In this document: in pieces, positions 1-7,847 of the stretch
Position numbering within the stretch: the stretch's first letter is position 1
Layout: the number at the start of each line of letters is the position of its first letter
Source of the DNA: Patescibacteria group bacterium
GTDB taxonomy: Bacteria > Patescibacteriota > Saccharimonadia > Saccharimonadales > Saccharimonadaceae
Direction of reading: 5' to 3'
Assembly: GCA_030917245.1 (NCBI GenBank)
Contig: JAUPVA010000028.1
Location: 1 to 8,936 of the forward strand
DNA: 8,936 bases
Made by a program: the position numbers and the translations under genes
The notes under the pieces: model-generated
Database searches by the model: none
What the model saw: the letters and a program-made list of their open reading frames with translations, nothing else
What the model was told of the DNA's origin: nothing

Positions 1-2193
1 AAAGATTAATTTAACGCCACTCTGGGCTTTTTTGTTGTACCAAGCCGGGTAGACTTCTTTTCCAATTTTTTGAATACCTTTTGGTGCGCTAAACCAATCA
101 CCGGCTTTCGATTTGCCTTCTGTTTGGTACAGCTGCGTCGCATATGCCATCACGGGGTCAAGAATGCGTGCTGGAATAGAAGAGTTACCGTTCGTGAGAG
201 GGGTCGTGTCAGGGTTGCCGAGCCATACAGCCCCAGAAAGGGTAGGGGTATAGCCGACCGTCCAGATATCTTTTGGTTTTTTATCTATGTCACTGGTTCC
301 GGTTTTTAACGCCATCTTAATTTTTGCGGCATCTAATGTCGGCGTAATACTTCGCCCGAAAAGGCCAACTCGTGCGTTGTTATCGCCAAGAATATCTGTC
401 ACGACATACGCTGACTGCGGATCAATAATCTTCTTTGATTCCGCTTTATATTCCTCGAGTACTTCGCCGCCGCTATTCGTAACCTTTAAAACGGTACTCG
501 TTGGCATGTATACGCCTTCTCGTGCGAGCGTTGCTATGGCGTTCGCATGGTCAATCATGCGCGTACCACATCCCCCGATGGCAGATGATAGACCTGCGTC
601 TTTCTCTGCGCCCTGGGTACAGTAAAACTTGTTACCCATTGCCCTAATAAGTTTGAGAGTAGGCTCTACGCCCGATACCTGCATAGCCTTTATAGCTGGG
701 ATGTTTCGAGACAGTGCGAGTGAGCTACGCAGGGTAATATTACCCTTAAATTTACCGTCGGCGTTTTGAGGTTTGTAGCCGGAAACGTTTATCGGGCTGT
801 CCGATAAGATTGACCCACTACCGAAGTTCTGAGCATCTTCTCCTTTGTTCTCGAAAAGACCCGCAAATACGAGAGGCTTTATGGATGATCCAGGTTGAAT
901 GAACGCTGTGGCGGCATTGTCTTGTCCAAACCCAGGGTAGTTAAAATCTCGGCTTCCTATCATAGCGACAATTTGTCCAGTCTTGGCATCTTCTACAGTC
1001 GCCGCTCCGTTAGAGAAATTGGCCGTACGCGGGAAAGACGAGGCGAACATATCGTTCATCTCTTGCTCTAATTTATCTTGGATGCGTGCATCAAGCGTTG
1101 TTTTAACAACCAAACCGCCGCGTCCTACGGTCGCTTTTCCAAGTTTTCTCTCCAGTTCACTTCGTACCATTTGTACAAAATGAGGTGCGCGAATATCTTT
1201 ATACTGGCTTGATACCGGCCTGATGGTGTCGAGAATGGCGTAGTTTTTAGCTTCATCGGCTTCTTTTTGTGTAATAAATCCCTCACGGAGCATATCGCTG
1301 AGTACTTTATGCTGGCGTTCTATCAAATCTTTATTTCCAGCGGTGTTATATGGGTCTAGCCACCCTGGCTGGTTAGGAATGGCTGCCAAAAATGCAGATT
1401 GTGCTAGCGTCAGGTCTTTGGCCTTAATGCCAAAGTAAGTCTGTGCGGCCGATTCAACTCCGTTTCGCCGCCCGCCGTAAGGGGATTCGTTAAGGTATAA
1501 GTCAAGAATCTGTTCTTTGTTGTACATCCGCTCTACTTCTATAGCGAGAATAACTTCTTTAATTTTACGCGGAATACCTCCAAGTCCTCGATTGCCTGCC
1601 TCGTCGGCGAAAAATACTTGCTTAACGAGTTGCTGAGTTAAGGTTGAGCCACCCTGAGTGCCGTTGCCTCCCTGAGAGTTATTAATTGCCGCGCGGACCA
1701 GACCGGTTGGACTGATTCCTCTATGCCGGTAAAAATCTTTGTCTTCAATCGCTACCGTCGCTTTTTTCATATGCTCAGAAATTTCACTACCCTTAACAAC
1801 AAGCTTGTAGTTTCCGTCGCCTTTGTCTTCCCATAACAACACGTCATTTCGGTCGTAGTAGCGAGTGACAGTAGTCTGAACCCGTTTGGCGAGCTCGGAA
1901 GGTCGGATTTGATCAATGTCTTTTCGGAAGTAGGCAAATACACCTCCCGCGAGGATTACCATTGCAAGTACGCCAATTCCGGCTATTTTAAGAGCAGTCA
2001 TGACACCTTCGCGACTCGTCCAGAACTTCCAGACTCGCTTTGGATGAGCTCGATGCAGAGCTCGTTTAACTGGGTGTTTTGGGAGCGATGCAAGATACTC
2101 CGCTTTTCGGCGGGCTATGCGGTCTTTTTTTGTACGGCGGGCATGCGAAAGGTTCGCATACACGTTTAATCTTCGGTTCGATTTTTTCGTCAT
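1..2193 (-). CDS. class A penicillin-binding protein (bifunctional transglycosylase/transpeptidase), C-terminus off the window
   Basis: Polymerises lipid II into glycan strands and cross-links the peptides, at the outer face of the membrane. Starting at 2193, 731 codons are open to the window edge with no stop, so the 3' end is missing. Seen in order: a basic cytoplasmic tail (residues 1-64, 20 Lys/Arg against 3 acidic residues); one membrane helix (about 67-89); a GT51 transglycosylase domain with EDKDFYRHRG (catalytic Glu150) and QGGSTLTQQLVK (180-191); then a transpeptidase domain with PGSSIKP (SxxK, Ser435 and Lys438), SRN (495-497) and KTGTS (630-634). All catalytic motifs are intact, so it should be active. 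The start is the first ATG after an in-frame TAG upstream. Its only Shine-Dalgarno-like sequence lies 17 bases away, while Met65 has a better placed AAGG. I keep 2193 because the basic tail reads as real protein and a promoter sits just upstream. It is transcribed divergently from tyrS. Confidence 0.93.
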   Translation of the reverse strand, partial: MTKKSNRRLNVYANLSHARRTKKDRIARRKAEYLASLPKHPVKRALHRAHPKRVWKFWTSREGVMTALKIAGIGVLAMVILAGGVFAYFRKDIDQIRPSELAKRVQTTVTRYYDRNDVLLWEDKGDGNYKLVVKGSEISEHMKKATVAIEDKDFYRHRGISPTGLVRAAINNSQGGNGTQGGSTLTQQLVKQVFFADEAGNRGLGGIPRKIKEVILAIEVERMYNKEQILDLYLNESPYGGRRNGVESAAQTYFGIKAKDLTLAQSAFLAAIPNQPGWLDPYNTAGNKDLIERQHKVLSDMLREGFITQKEADEAKNYAILDTIRPVSSQYKDIRAPHFVQMVRSELERKLGKATVGRGGLVVKTTLDARIQDKLEQEMNDMFASSFPRTANFSNGAATVEDAKTGQIVAMIGSRDFNYPGFGQDNAATAFIQPGSSIKPLVFAGLFENKGEDAQNFGSGSILSDSPINVSGYKPQNADGKFKGNITLRSSLALSRNIPAIKAMQVSGVEPTLKLIRAMGNKFYCTQGAEKDAGLSSAIGGCGTRMIDHANAIATLAREGVYMPTSTVLKVTNSGGEVLEEYKAESKKIIDPQSAYVVTDILGDNNARVGLFGRSITPTLDAAKIKMALKTGTSDIDKKPKDIWTVGYTPTLSGAVWLGNPDTTPLTNGNSSIPARILDPVMAYATQLYQTEGKSKAGDWFSAPKGIQKIGKEVYPAWYNKKAQSGVKLIF

Positions 2194-2231
2194 GTGGTCA
2201 GTCGTTCTTTCACCCCTCAGTTGCTAGGCCC

Positions 2232-2258
2232 ATTATATCACTAATGTTTGTCTGGCAA
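2232..2258 (-). promoter_or_regulatory. putative promoter of the penicillin-binding protein gene
   Basis: On the minus strand a perfect -10 box TATAAT (2237-2232) is preceded by TGA, giving an extended -10 (TGn). A -35-like TTGCCA lies at 2258-2253. The 15-base spacer is short, but an extended -10 tolerates a weak -35. Transcription would begin near 2225 and give a leader of about 30 bases. Its -35 shares ground with the -35 of the tyrS promoter on the other strand. Confidence 0.6.
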
Positions 2259-2277
2259 GGCTCATTTTCGGTATACT
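2248..2277 (+). promoter_or_regulatory. putative tyrS promoter
   Basis: A -35-like TTGTCT (2248-2253) and a -10 TATACT (2272-2277) are 18 bases apart. Transcription would start near 2284, leaving a leader of under 30 bases. That is too short for a T-box riboswitch, so T-box control of tyrS is not supported here. An AAAGGA ribosome binding site sits just before the ATG at 2312. Confidence 0.55.
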
Positions 2278-2311
2278 TCTAATCAAGGTAACAAACTACA
2301 AAAGGAATATT

Positions 2312-3520
2312 ATGACACTGTCCGAAGAACTGCAATGGCGTGGTTTTATCAATCAGTCGACGTTTAAGAACCTCGATGATATCAATGAGCCGCGAACATT
2401 CTATTGGGGAGTAGATCCGAGTGCTGATAGCATGACAATCGGTAATCTTGCTCCGGCTATGATGATTCGGCACTTTATTAAAAATGGACATAAAGCAATT
2501 TTACTAGTCGGCGGCGCGACTGGTATGATTGGCGATCCTGATGGAAAAAAGCAGGAGCGTCACTTAAAGTCGACTGAGGAGATTGATCGGAACAAAAAAG
2601 CTATAGCCGAACAGTACCGTACTATATTTGCAGGAAGCTCATTTGAGATAGTCGATAACTATGATTGGTTTAAGAATATACATTACTTAGACTTTCTCCG
2701 TGATATCGGAAAGTATGTCAGCATGACTCAAATGCTCGATCGTGATTTTGTACAGAATCGGATTGGAGAAGGAGGCGATGGCATTAGCTACGCGGAATTT
2801 AGTTATAGCTTAATCCAAGGCTATGACTTCTTGCATCTGTATCGCTCTATGGGTGCTACGCTTCAGGTTGCGGGGGCTGATCAGTGGGGTAACTCGATCT
2901 CGGGAGTACAGCTTATTCGCCGATTAGAATCGGCGGAATCGCATGTATTCACAGCACCGCTCATCGTAAATAAGCAAACGGGGGTCAAATTCGGAAAGTC
3001 CGAAGGCGGTGCGATTTGGCTCGATCCGCAAAAGACCAGCCCTTATAAGTTCTATCAATTCTGGCTCAACGTGGACGATGAGACGGCCTTCGATCTGATT
3101 AAAATTTACACGCTACTAGATAAACAAACAGTTGAACAAATGATTCACGACCACAAGCAGTCTCCAGGCTCGAGGATTGTACAAAAAAATCTTGCAAAAG
3201 AAGTCACGCAGATAGTACATGGAACTGGACGAACCATGTCGGTAATGCGGGTAACCTCGGTGCTGTTCGGAGCTGAATTAGTCGAAAACCTGAGTGAATC
3301 TGATATTGACGAGCTTGCTGCTGAGATTCCCGTATCGTCGCCAGGCGAACTCACGGACATACTTGTTCAAACGGGCGTATGCTCAGGAGTAAATGATGCA
3401 CGCCGGTTTATTGATGCCGGTGCAATAAGTGTAAATGGTGAAAAGCAAACAGAGTCAACGGTGGTTTCATCTCGTTCACTTATTAAGAAGGGTAAAAACA
3501 CCTTCGTACTCGTACGGTAA
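2312..3520 (+). CDS. tyrS: tyrosyl-tRNA synthetase (TyrRS), bacterial type with C-terminal S4 domain
   Basis: Charges tRNA-Tyr with tyrosine in the cytoplasm through a tyrosyl-adenylate. At 402 residues it has the usual bacterial length. Seen: a Rossmann-type class I catalytic domain with PSADSMTIGN (36-45) in the place of the HIGH motif, GDPDG (74-78), and tyrosine-pocket residues Tyr165, Gln169, Asp172 and Gln191 (in GADQWGN) spaced as in the well studied Bacillus enzyme. The KMSKS loop appears as KFGKS (226-230). An S4-like RNA-binding domain at about 345-402 includes GVNDARRFIDAGAISVNG. The start ATG has an AAAGGA site 6-8 bases upstream. The unusual point is the TIGN motif: both HIGH histidines are replaced, by Thr42 and Asn45. 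It is the first gene of the plus-strand cluster, with no terminator visible before the next gene. Confidence 0.97.
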   Translation: MTLSEELQWRGFINQSTFKNLDDINEPRTFYWGVDPSADSMTIGNLAPAMMIRHFIKNGHKAILLVGGATGMIGDPDGKKQERHLKSTEEIDRNKKAIAEQYRTIFAGSSFEIVDNYDWFKNIHYLDFLRDIGKYVSMTQMLDRDFVQNRIGEGGDGISYAEFSYSLIQGYDFLHLYRSMGATLQVAGADQWGNSISGVQLIRRLESAESHVFTAPLIVNKQTGVKFGKSEGGAIWLDPQKTSPYKFYQFWLNVDDETAFDLIKIYTLLDKQTVEQMIHDHKQSPGSRIVQKNLAKEVTQIVHGTGRTMSVMRVTSVLFGAELVENLSESDIDELAAEIPVSSPGELTDILVQTGVCSGVNDARRFIDAGAISVNGEKQTESTVVSSRSLIKKGKNTFVLVR

Positions 3521-3531
3521 CCGAGTCTGTT

Positions 3532-3539
3532 GCTATACT
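3532..3539 (+). promoter_or_regulatory. possible internal promoter before the phosphohexomutase gene (extended -10)
   Basis: TGCTATACT carries a TGn extension and a TATACT -10 box, 12 bases after the tyrS stop. No convincing -35 is present because that position falls in the tyrS 3' end. It could give the downstream genes transcription independent of tyrS. There is no terminator hairpin in 3521-3577, so readthrough from tyrS is also expected. Confidence 0.4.
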
Positions 3540-3566
3540 GAAACTACTAATGTGTGCTTGCCAGAC

Positions 3567-3574
3567 AGGAGGTG
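3567..3574 (+). promoter_or_regulatory. strong Shine-Dalgarno site that sets the mutase start at 3578
   Basis: AGGAGGTG lies with its core GGAGG 5 bases from the ATG at 3578. A longer frame opens at GTG 3554, but that start would place this ideal ribosome binding site inside the coding sequence and has none of its own. The ATG at 3578 is therefore preferred. Confidence 0.8.
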
Positions 3575-3577
3575 ACT

Positions 3578-5356
3578 ATGAATGATACATTACGTGCAAA
3601 CGTCTCTAAGACGGCTCTAGCTAATATTAATGCATGGCTAACTGAGCCAAAATATGCAGAATATCGACCGCAACTAGAAAGTCTGATAGCCGCCGAAGAA
3701 TGGGAAATCCTTGAAGACTCCTTTTTTAAAGTTATCGAGTTTGGAACTGGCGGAATTAGAGGAACAACCGGCGTAGGCTCTAATCGAATTTCGCGGGTGA
3801 CTATCGGCGAAGCAACCCAAGCGCTCAGTGAGTACGTTCTGCGTCAGGATTCTGAGGCGAAGAAAAAAGGCATCGTTATTGCCTGTGATACTCGACTTTC
3901 GTCCGAAGAATTAAGCCGCTATGCAGCACAGGTCTGCGCCGGAAATGGCATGAAAGCATATTTATTCGATTCATTCCGGTCGACACCCGAACTCAGCTTT
4001 GCCGTACGGTACCTGGGCGCGAGCGCGGGCATCGTCATAAGTGCGAGTCATAACCCTCCTGCTGACAACGGATTTAAAGCGTACCTAGCCGACGGCGGAC
4101 AGCTTGTTCCTCCTCATGATAAAGGCGTGATTGAGCGTACGAAACGTGTCACATCGATACACTCACTGCCGTACGATGAAGCAGTAGCTAAAAATCTGAT
4201 ACAGGTTGTCGGAACAGAAATTGATGAAGCCTATATTAGTGCGGTACAGTCCGAAGCACTTGGAGATGCGCGGGATGTGTCTATTGTGTACTCGCCACTG
4301 CATGGTGCTGGCCAGCGTAATACACTACCTGTGTTAGACTCTGCGGGATTCACTAAAGTTGCGACGGTGAAGTCTCAAATGACGCCAGACGGAAATTTCC
4401 CCACCATAGAAAATGGAAAACCAAATCCTGAAGAAAAAGCGGCTAACGATCGTGCAGTTGCTCAGATGCTCGCAGACGATGCTGATATAGCTATTACAAA
4501 TGACCCGGACGCCGACCGTATAGGGGTAGTGATCCGAGAGGGCGATCAACCGATGTACCTATCGGGTAACCAGACTGCAGTGTTGGCAACCGAATTCGCA
4601 TTACGCAAGCTCTATGAAAAAGGCCAACTTACTTCAAAGCACTATATTGCAAAGACGATTGTGACAACGGACATGATGAAAGCTGTTGCTGACAAGTATC
4701 AGGTTACAACCTACGGGGATATGCTGATAGGTTTTAAATATATCGGTGAGCTGCTCCTCCAGAAAGAATCTACCGATGAAATTTTTGTTATTGGCGGCGA
4801 AGAAAGCTACGGATTATTAAAAGGCGACTATGCCCGAGATAAAGACGGTGCAGTTGGGGCATTGATTCTTTCAGAGTATGCAGCCGAGCTTAAAAACGAA
4901 AGTAAGACTTTGTTTGACCGCATGATTGAGTTGTATCAAGATTACGGATTGTTTGTTGAGCGACTCGACACTATCGTCTGCCCCGGAGCCAAAGGCTTCG
5001 AGCAGATGCAGAACATCATGGCGCGGCTAAGGACCGATGCTCCCCGTTTTGTGGCCCATCATCAAGTAACCGCAATTTCCGATTACAGTGAGGGTATAAA
5101 AACGGTGTTGGATAATGGTGAAAAAACAAGTCTGAGCTGTCCAGTGAAGGGAGATGTTATCGTTCTGGAATTTGGAGACGCACGAAGACGAATTACCGTC
5201 CGCCCTAGTGGTACGGAGCCGAAGCTCAAGCTGTACGTACAGTGGTTTGATGAAGCTCAGGGCGATGCGCTCTCGTTGCGACGTCAGTATGCCGACACGA
5301 ATGATATGCTCGAATCGTTATCGCGAGAACTAGAAGGCATATTGCTGCGCGGATGA
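3578..5356 (+). CDS. phosphoglucomutase/phosphomannomutase (alpha-D-phosphohexomutase family)
   Basis: Interconverts hexose 6-phosphate and hexose 1-phosphate in the cytoplasm (glucose and/or mannose), supplying sugar-nucleotide and polysaccharide synthesis. The 592-residue protein has the length of the PgcA/PGM2-like branch, longer than the roughly 450-residue ManB/GlmM type. Seen, numbered from the ATG at 3578: phosphoserine loop SASHNPP (155-161, catalytic Ser157), metal-binding NDPDADR (308-314), sugar-specificity loop GEESYG (407-412) and C-terminal phosphate-binding RPSGTEPK (542-549). An early FGTGGIRG sequence (about 55-62) matches the N-terminal domain of this family. All four active-site loops are intact. 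The motifs do not settle glucose versus mannose preference, so no symbol is given. Its TGA stop overlaps the recG ATG by 4 bases (ATGA), implying translational coupling. Confidence 0.94.
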   Translation: MNDTLRANVSKTALANINAWLTEPKYAEYRPQLESLIAAEEWEILEDSFFKVIEFGTGGIRGTTGVGSNRISRVTIGEATQALSEYVLRQDSEAKKKGIVIACDTRLSSEELSRYAAQVCAGNGMKAYLFDSFRSTPELSFAVRYLGASAGIVISASHNPPADNGFKAYLADGGQLVPPHDKGVIERTKRVTSIHSLPYDEAVAKNLIQVVGTEIDEAYISAVQSEALGDARDVSIVYSPLHGAGQRNTLPVLDSAGFTKVATVKSQMTPDGNFPTIENGKPNPEEKAANDRAVAQMLADDADIAITNDPDADRIGVVIREGDQPMYLSGNQTAVLATEFALRKLYEKGQLTSKHYIAKTIVTTDMMKAVADKYQVTTYGDMLIGFKYIGELLLQKESTDEIFVIGGEESYGLLKGDYARDKDGAVGALILSEYAAELKNESKTLFDRMIELYQDYGLFVERLDTIVCPGAKGFEQMQNIMARLRTDAPRFVAHHQVTAISDYSEGIKTVLDNGEKTSLSCPVKGDVIVLEFGDARRRITVRPSGTEPKLKLYVQWFDEAQGDALSLRRQYADTNDMLESLSRELEGILLRG

Positions 5357-7386
5357 ACGTCTCAACGCCCTTGTCGGCAATTAAAGGCGTGGGGCCGAAA
5401 ACTGCCGAGCAGTTACATTTGAGCGGTCTTCACACCGTACATGACCTCCTTTATTTTTTACCTCGTAAGCACGAAGACTATTCCGAGGTCTCAAAGATTT
5501 CTGACTTGACTCCAGGTAAACGAACGATAAATGCCACGTGCGAATCAGTGATCACAAAAAATGTCCGACGTGGAATGAGAGTAACGACAGCCACACTAGC
5601 TGATGATTCTGGAAAAGTACAGGCAGTATGGTTTAATCAAGCGTATCGGGCAACGCAGCTAAAGGATTCCACGCAGACATTCTTCTTTTCTGGCGATTTT
5701 GATTTTAACTATAATAAATACCAATTCACTAATCCTAGCGTTGAGAAAGCAAGTAAAATACCAGTCCAGAATGGAAGGTTACTGCCTGTATATCGGTCGG
5801 TGAAGGGATTAAAAAGTCAGGTAGTACGAAAGCTCTTAGCTGAGTTACGGCCGCTCATGGCTATGCTGCCAGAAACCTTACCTAACGACATCATAAAAAA
5901 ATATTCTTTGCTCAGTCTGGCTGATGCTTTAACGGCTATTCATTTCCCCACTAAGTCAGAGGACGTCGCGAATGGTAAGAGACGCTTAGCATTTGAGGAG
6001 CTCTTCGAGCTACTACTCGCATCGCAGTTGAATAAACAAGCGAATGCAAAGCTGCGAGGCTGGTCGATACCATTTAGTCAGGCGACAATAGCAACTTTCG
6101 TTAGCGAATTGCCATTTGATCTCACGCCAGCTCAGAAGCAGGCAGCGTGGGACATTTTACAGGATCTCGAAAAAGAGGTACCGATGAATCGTCTTCTTCA
6201 GGGTGACGTCGGTGCTGGTAAGACCGTCGTAGCCGCCGCCGCCGCACGCCAAGTGGTTGCTGCAGGGTTTCAAGTCGCCGTCTTGGCACCTACGGAAATA
6301 CTGGCATCCCAACATGCGAAAACAATAGCGAACCTACTGGAACCGTATGGGATTACCGTTGCACTACTTTCGGGTAGTGTAACGAGTAAGCAGCGTAAAC
6401 CACTACTCTCGGAGCTGAAGGAGGGTGGCGTTCACATCATCATAGGAACTCATGCACTCCTGGAGCCAGCAGTGCAGTTTCGCAATCTCGGATTGGTTAT
6501 TATTGATGAGCAGCACCGATTCGGAGTCGGGCAGCGTCAGAAGCTTTTGTCTAAATCAGATAGGATGCCACACCTACTTGCCATGACCGCTACTCCTATT
6601 CCGAGAAGCCTTGCCCTGACATTGTATGGCGAGCTCGATATCTCGATCATTAATCAAAAACCTGCTGAGCGAAAACCGATTATTACTAAAATATGGTCAC
6701 CAGTCAGTCGCGCGCAACTATATGCCGAAATTGATTCAGAGCTAGAAAATGGGCGTCAGGGCTACGTAGTATGTCGACTGATAGATGATAATCCGAATAA
6801 TGAATCAAAAAGCGTCGAGCTCGAGTATAGAAAGCTCCAAAATTCAGTATTCGGACATCGTCGAATAGGACTTTTGCACGGGCGTATGAAACCGGCCGAC
6901 AAGCAACAAGTTATGGAACGATTCTTGAAGCATGAGTACGATTTACTTGTTAGTACTACGGTTGTTGAAGTTGGTGTTGATGTCCCAAACGCCACCACGA
7001 TGCTCATCGAGGATGCTGACCAATATGGCTTAAGTCAGCTTCATCAGCTCCGCGGCAGAGTTGGGCGATCGTCGCACCAGAGCTACTGTTACCTGCTCAC
7101 TTCCGATACGAAAAAACCTTCGCAGCGATTAAAAGAAGTCGAACGCTCAAATGATGGATTCTATTTGGCTGAAGTCGATTTAAAAATACGTGGACCTGGT
7201 GAAATTTATGGCAAGGCACAGCATGGTGCTTTAAATTTGCAAATCGCATCGTTAGGAGATACGAAACTTATTGCCGAGGTGCAAGATGCTGCGAAGAGAT
7301 TCGTATCTTCGGGTGCTGACTTGCTACAATACAAACAGTTGTCTCGCAACGTCGAACATTATCAGCGACTGACGACACTGAATTAA
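5353..7386 (+). CDS. recG: ATP-dependent DNA helicase RecG
   Basis: Superfamily 2 double-strand translocase that reverses stalled replication forks and branch-migrates Holliday junctions. The length, 677 residues, is normal. Seen: helix-hairpin-helix-like KGVGPKTAEQL (11-21); an OB-fold wedge domain at about 55-150; Walker A GDVGAGKT (284-291); Walker B DEQH (385-388) followed by RFG; motif III TATPIPR (412-418); HGRM (509-512); motif V around STTVVEVGVDVP (534-545); and motif VI QLRGRVGRS (565-573). The C-terminal translocation motif is present but divergent: RGPGEIYGKAQHG (613-625), where many RecG proteins read GTRQ. The glutamine is kept and the arginine is Ala. The start overlaps the mutase stop (ATGA) and lacks a close Shine-Dalgarno, so it is probably translated by coupling. 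recG and rsmD are common neighbours in bacteria; here another gene lies between them. Confidence 0.97.
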   Translation: MNVSTPLSAIKGVGPKTAEQLHLSGLHTVHDLLYFLPRKHEDYSEVSKISDLTPGKRTINATCESVITKNVRRGMRVTTATLADDSGKVQAVWFNQAYRATQLKDSTQTFFFSGDFDFNYNKYQFTNPSVEKASKIPVQNGRLLPVYRSVKGLKSQVVRKLLAELRPLMAMLPETLPNDIIKKYSLLSLADALTAIHFPTKSEDVANGKRRLAFEELFELLLASQLNKQANAKLRGWSIPFSQATIATFVSELPFDLTPAQKQAAWDILQDLEKEVPMNRLLQGDVGAGKTVVAAAAARQVVAAGFQVAVLAPTEILASQHAKTIANLLEPYGITVALLSGSVTSKQRKPLLSELKEGGVHIIIGTHALLEPAVQFRNLGLVIIDEQHRFGVGQRQKLLSKSDRMPHLLAMTATPIPRSLALTLYGELDISIINQKPAERKPIITKIWSPVSRAQLYAEIDSELENGRQGYVVCRLIDDNPNNESKSVELEYRKLQNSVFGHRRIGLLHGRMKPADKQQVMERFLKHEYDLLVSTTVVEVGVDVPNATTMLIEDADQYGLSQLHQLRGRVGRSSHQSYCYLLTSDTKKPSQRLKEVERSNDGFYLAEVDLKIRGPGEIYGKAQHGALNLQIASLGDTKLIAEVQDAAKRFVSSGADLLQYKQLSRNVEHYQRLTTLN

Positions 7387-7391
7387 ACTGA

Positions 7392-7829
7392 ATGTATAGC
7401 GGAACAACAATCCATACCAAATCGGGACGCATCATGGGCGTCCATCAAAAGATCGATCGCGTCGCTCGACGCCATCTTGCACGGCAAGCATCTATCCCAG
7501 ATTCCTTTCCAGCGATCCGTGAAATACTGCATTTCGAAGGCGCGAACGGACCAGACGGGTTGAAGCGTAAGCAGCCAGGTAAAGACGAACCATGGCATTT
7601 CATCGACCCTAACTCTCGCTTAGAAGAAACAGAACTCGGTGCATATATTCGTGACCATATTGCGAATCTTAGTAAGGCCCTCAGCAACAAAGAGCGAGAG
7701 CGAGCAGCGTTCGAGGCGGCTTGGCTGGCGCATGCGATTGTCGATGGTTTAACTCCCGCGCACCACTATCCCCTCGAAGATAAACTTACTCAGTTGCGGG
7801 GTGGTCATGGTCTTGAAACCCGAAACTAA
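7392..7829 (+). CDS. N-terminal part of a zinc phospholipase C / S1-P1 nuclease-like protein, ended by an in-frame TAA
   Basis: A 145-residue frame starting 5 bases after the recG stop, with no clear ribosome binding site, so probably coupled to recG. I do not recognise it as a named gene. The metal-ligand pattern fits the phospholipase C / P1 nuclease fold: a His18 in GVHQKIDRVAR, Asp55 in a GPDG turn, His69 in PWHFID, and HAIVDGLTPAH, where His114, Asp118 and His124 have the H-x3-D-x5-H spacing of that family. There is no signal peptide, unlike the secreted relatives, so no mature N-terminal Trp ligand is available and the protein should be cytoplasmic. The frame stops at TAA 7827-7829, and the next open stretch continues in the same frame with the missing ligands. 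This is therefore probably the front half of one gene. Alternatives are a recent nonsense mutation, a sequence error or a true split gene. Confidence 0.75.
   Translation: MYSGTTIHTKSGRIMGVHQKIDRVARRHLARQASIPDSFPAIREILHFEGANGPDGLKRKQPGKDEPWHFIDPNSRLEETELGAYIRDHIANLSKALSNKERERAAFEAAWLAHAIVDGLTPAHHYPLEDKLTQLRGGHGLETRN
7827..7829 (+). other. in-frame TAA that splits the phospholipase C/nuclease-like gene
   Basis: Codons run Thr-Arg-Asn-TAA-Lys-Arg-Lys-Lys-Val-Val-Met, with no frame change across the stop. Six sense codons follow before the first ATG (7848). No Shine-Dalgarno precedes that ATG, only an A-rich stretch. A single base substitution could explain the interruption. Confidence 0.8.
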
Positions 7830-7847
7830 AAACGAAAAAAAGTAGTT

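Noticed and set aside
2191..2214. A seven-codon minus-strand leader frame (GTG at 2214) whose TGA overlaps the PBP ATG
   Set aside because: The GAGG before the GTG is only about one base away, too close for initiation, and such a short frame with overlap can occur by chance.
3525..3566. GTCTG and CAGAC inverted repeat between tyrS and the mutase gene
   Set aside because: A 5-base stem with a 32-base loop and no T-tract is not a credible terminator or riboswitch.
2253..3567. The string CTTGCCAGACA occurring both in the PBP promoter (minus) and before the mutase start (plus)
   Set aside because: Only two copies of 11 bases, in different roles and orientations; most likely coincidence.
3554..3577. 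Upstream GTG start adding eight residues to the phosphohexomutase
   Set aside because: It would bury a near-perfect Shine-Dalgarno in the coding region and has no ribosome binding site of its own.
2279..7690. Other open frames of about 66-112 residues antisense to or out of frame with tyrS, the mutase, recG and the split gene, and plus-strand frames within the PBP gene
   Set aside because: All lie inside genes with intact family motifs, have no plausible protein features and no ribosome binding sites; they are shadow frames.
7823..7846. AACTA/TAGTT inverted repeat around the in-frame TAA as a possible recoding element
   Set aside because: The stem is only five mostly A-T pairs with a 14-base A-rich loop. 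There is no stable structure, and no known readthrough context was identified.
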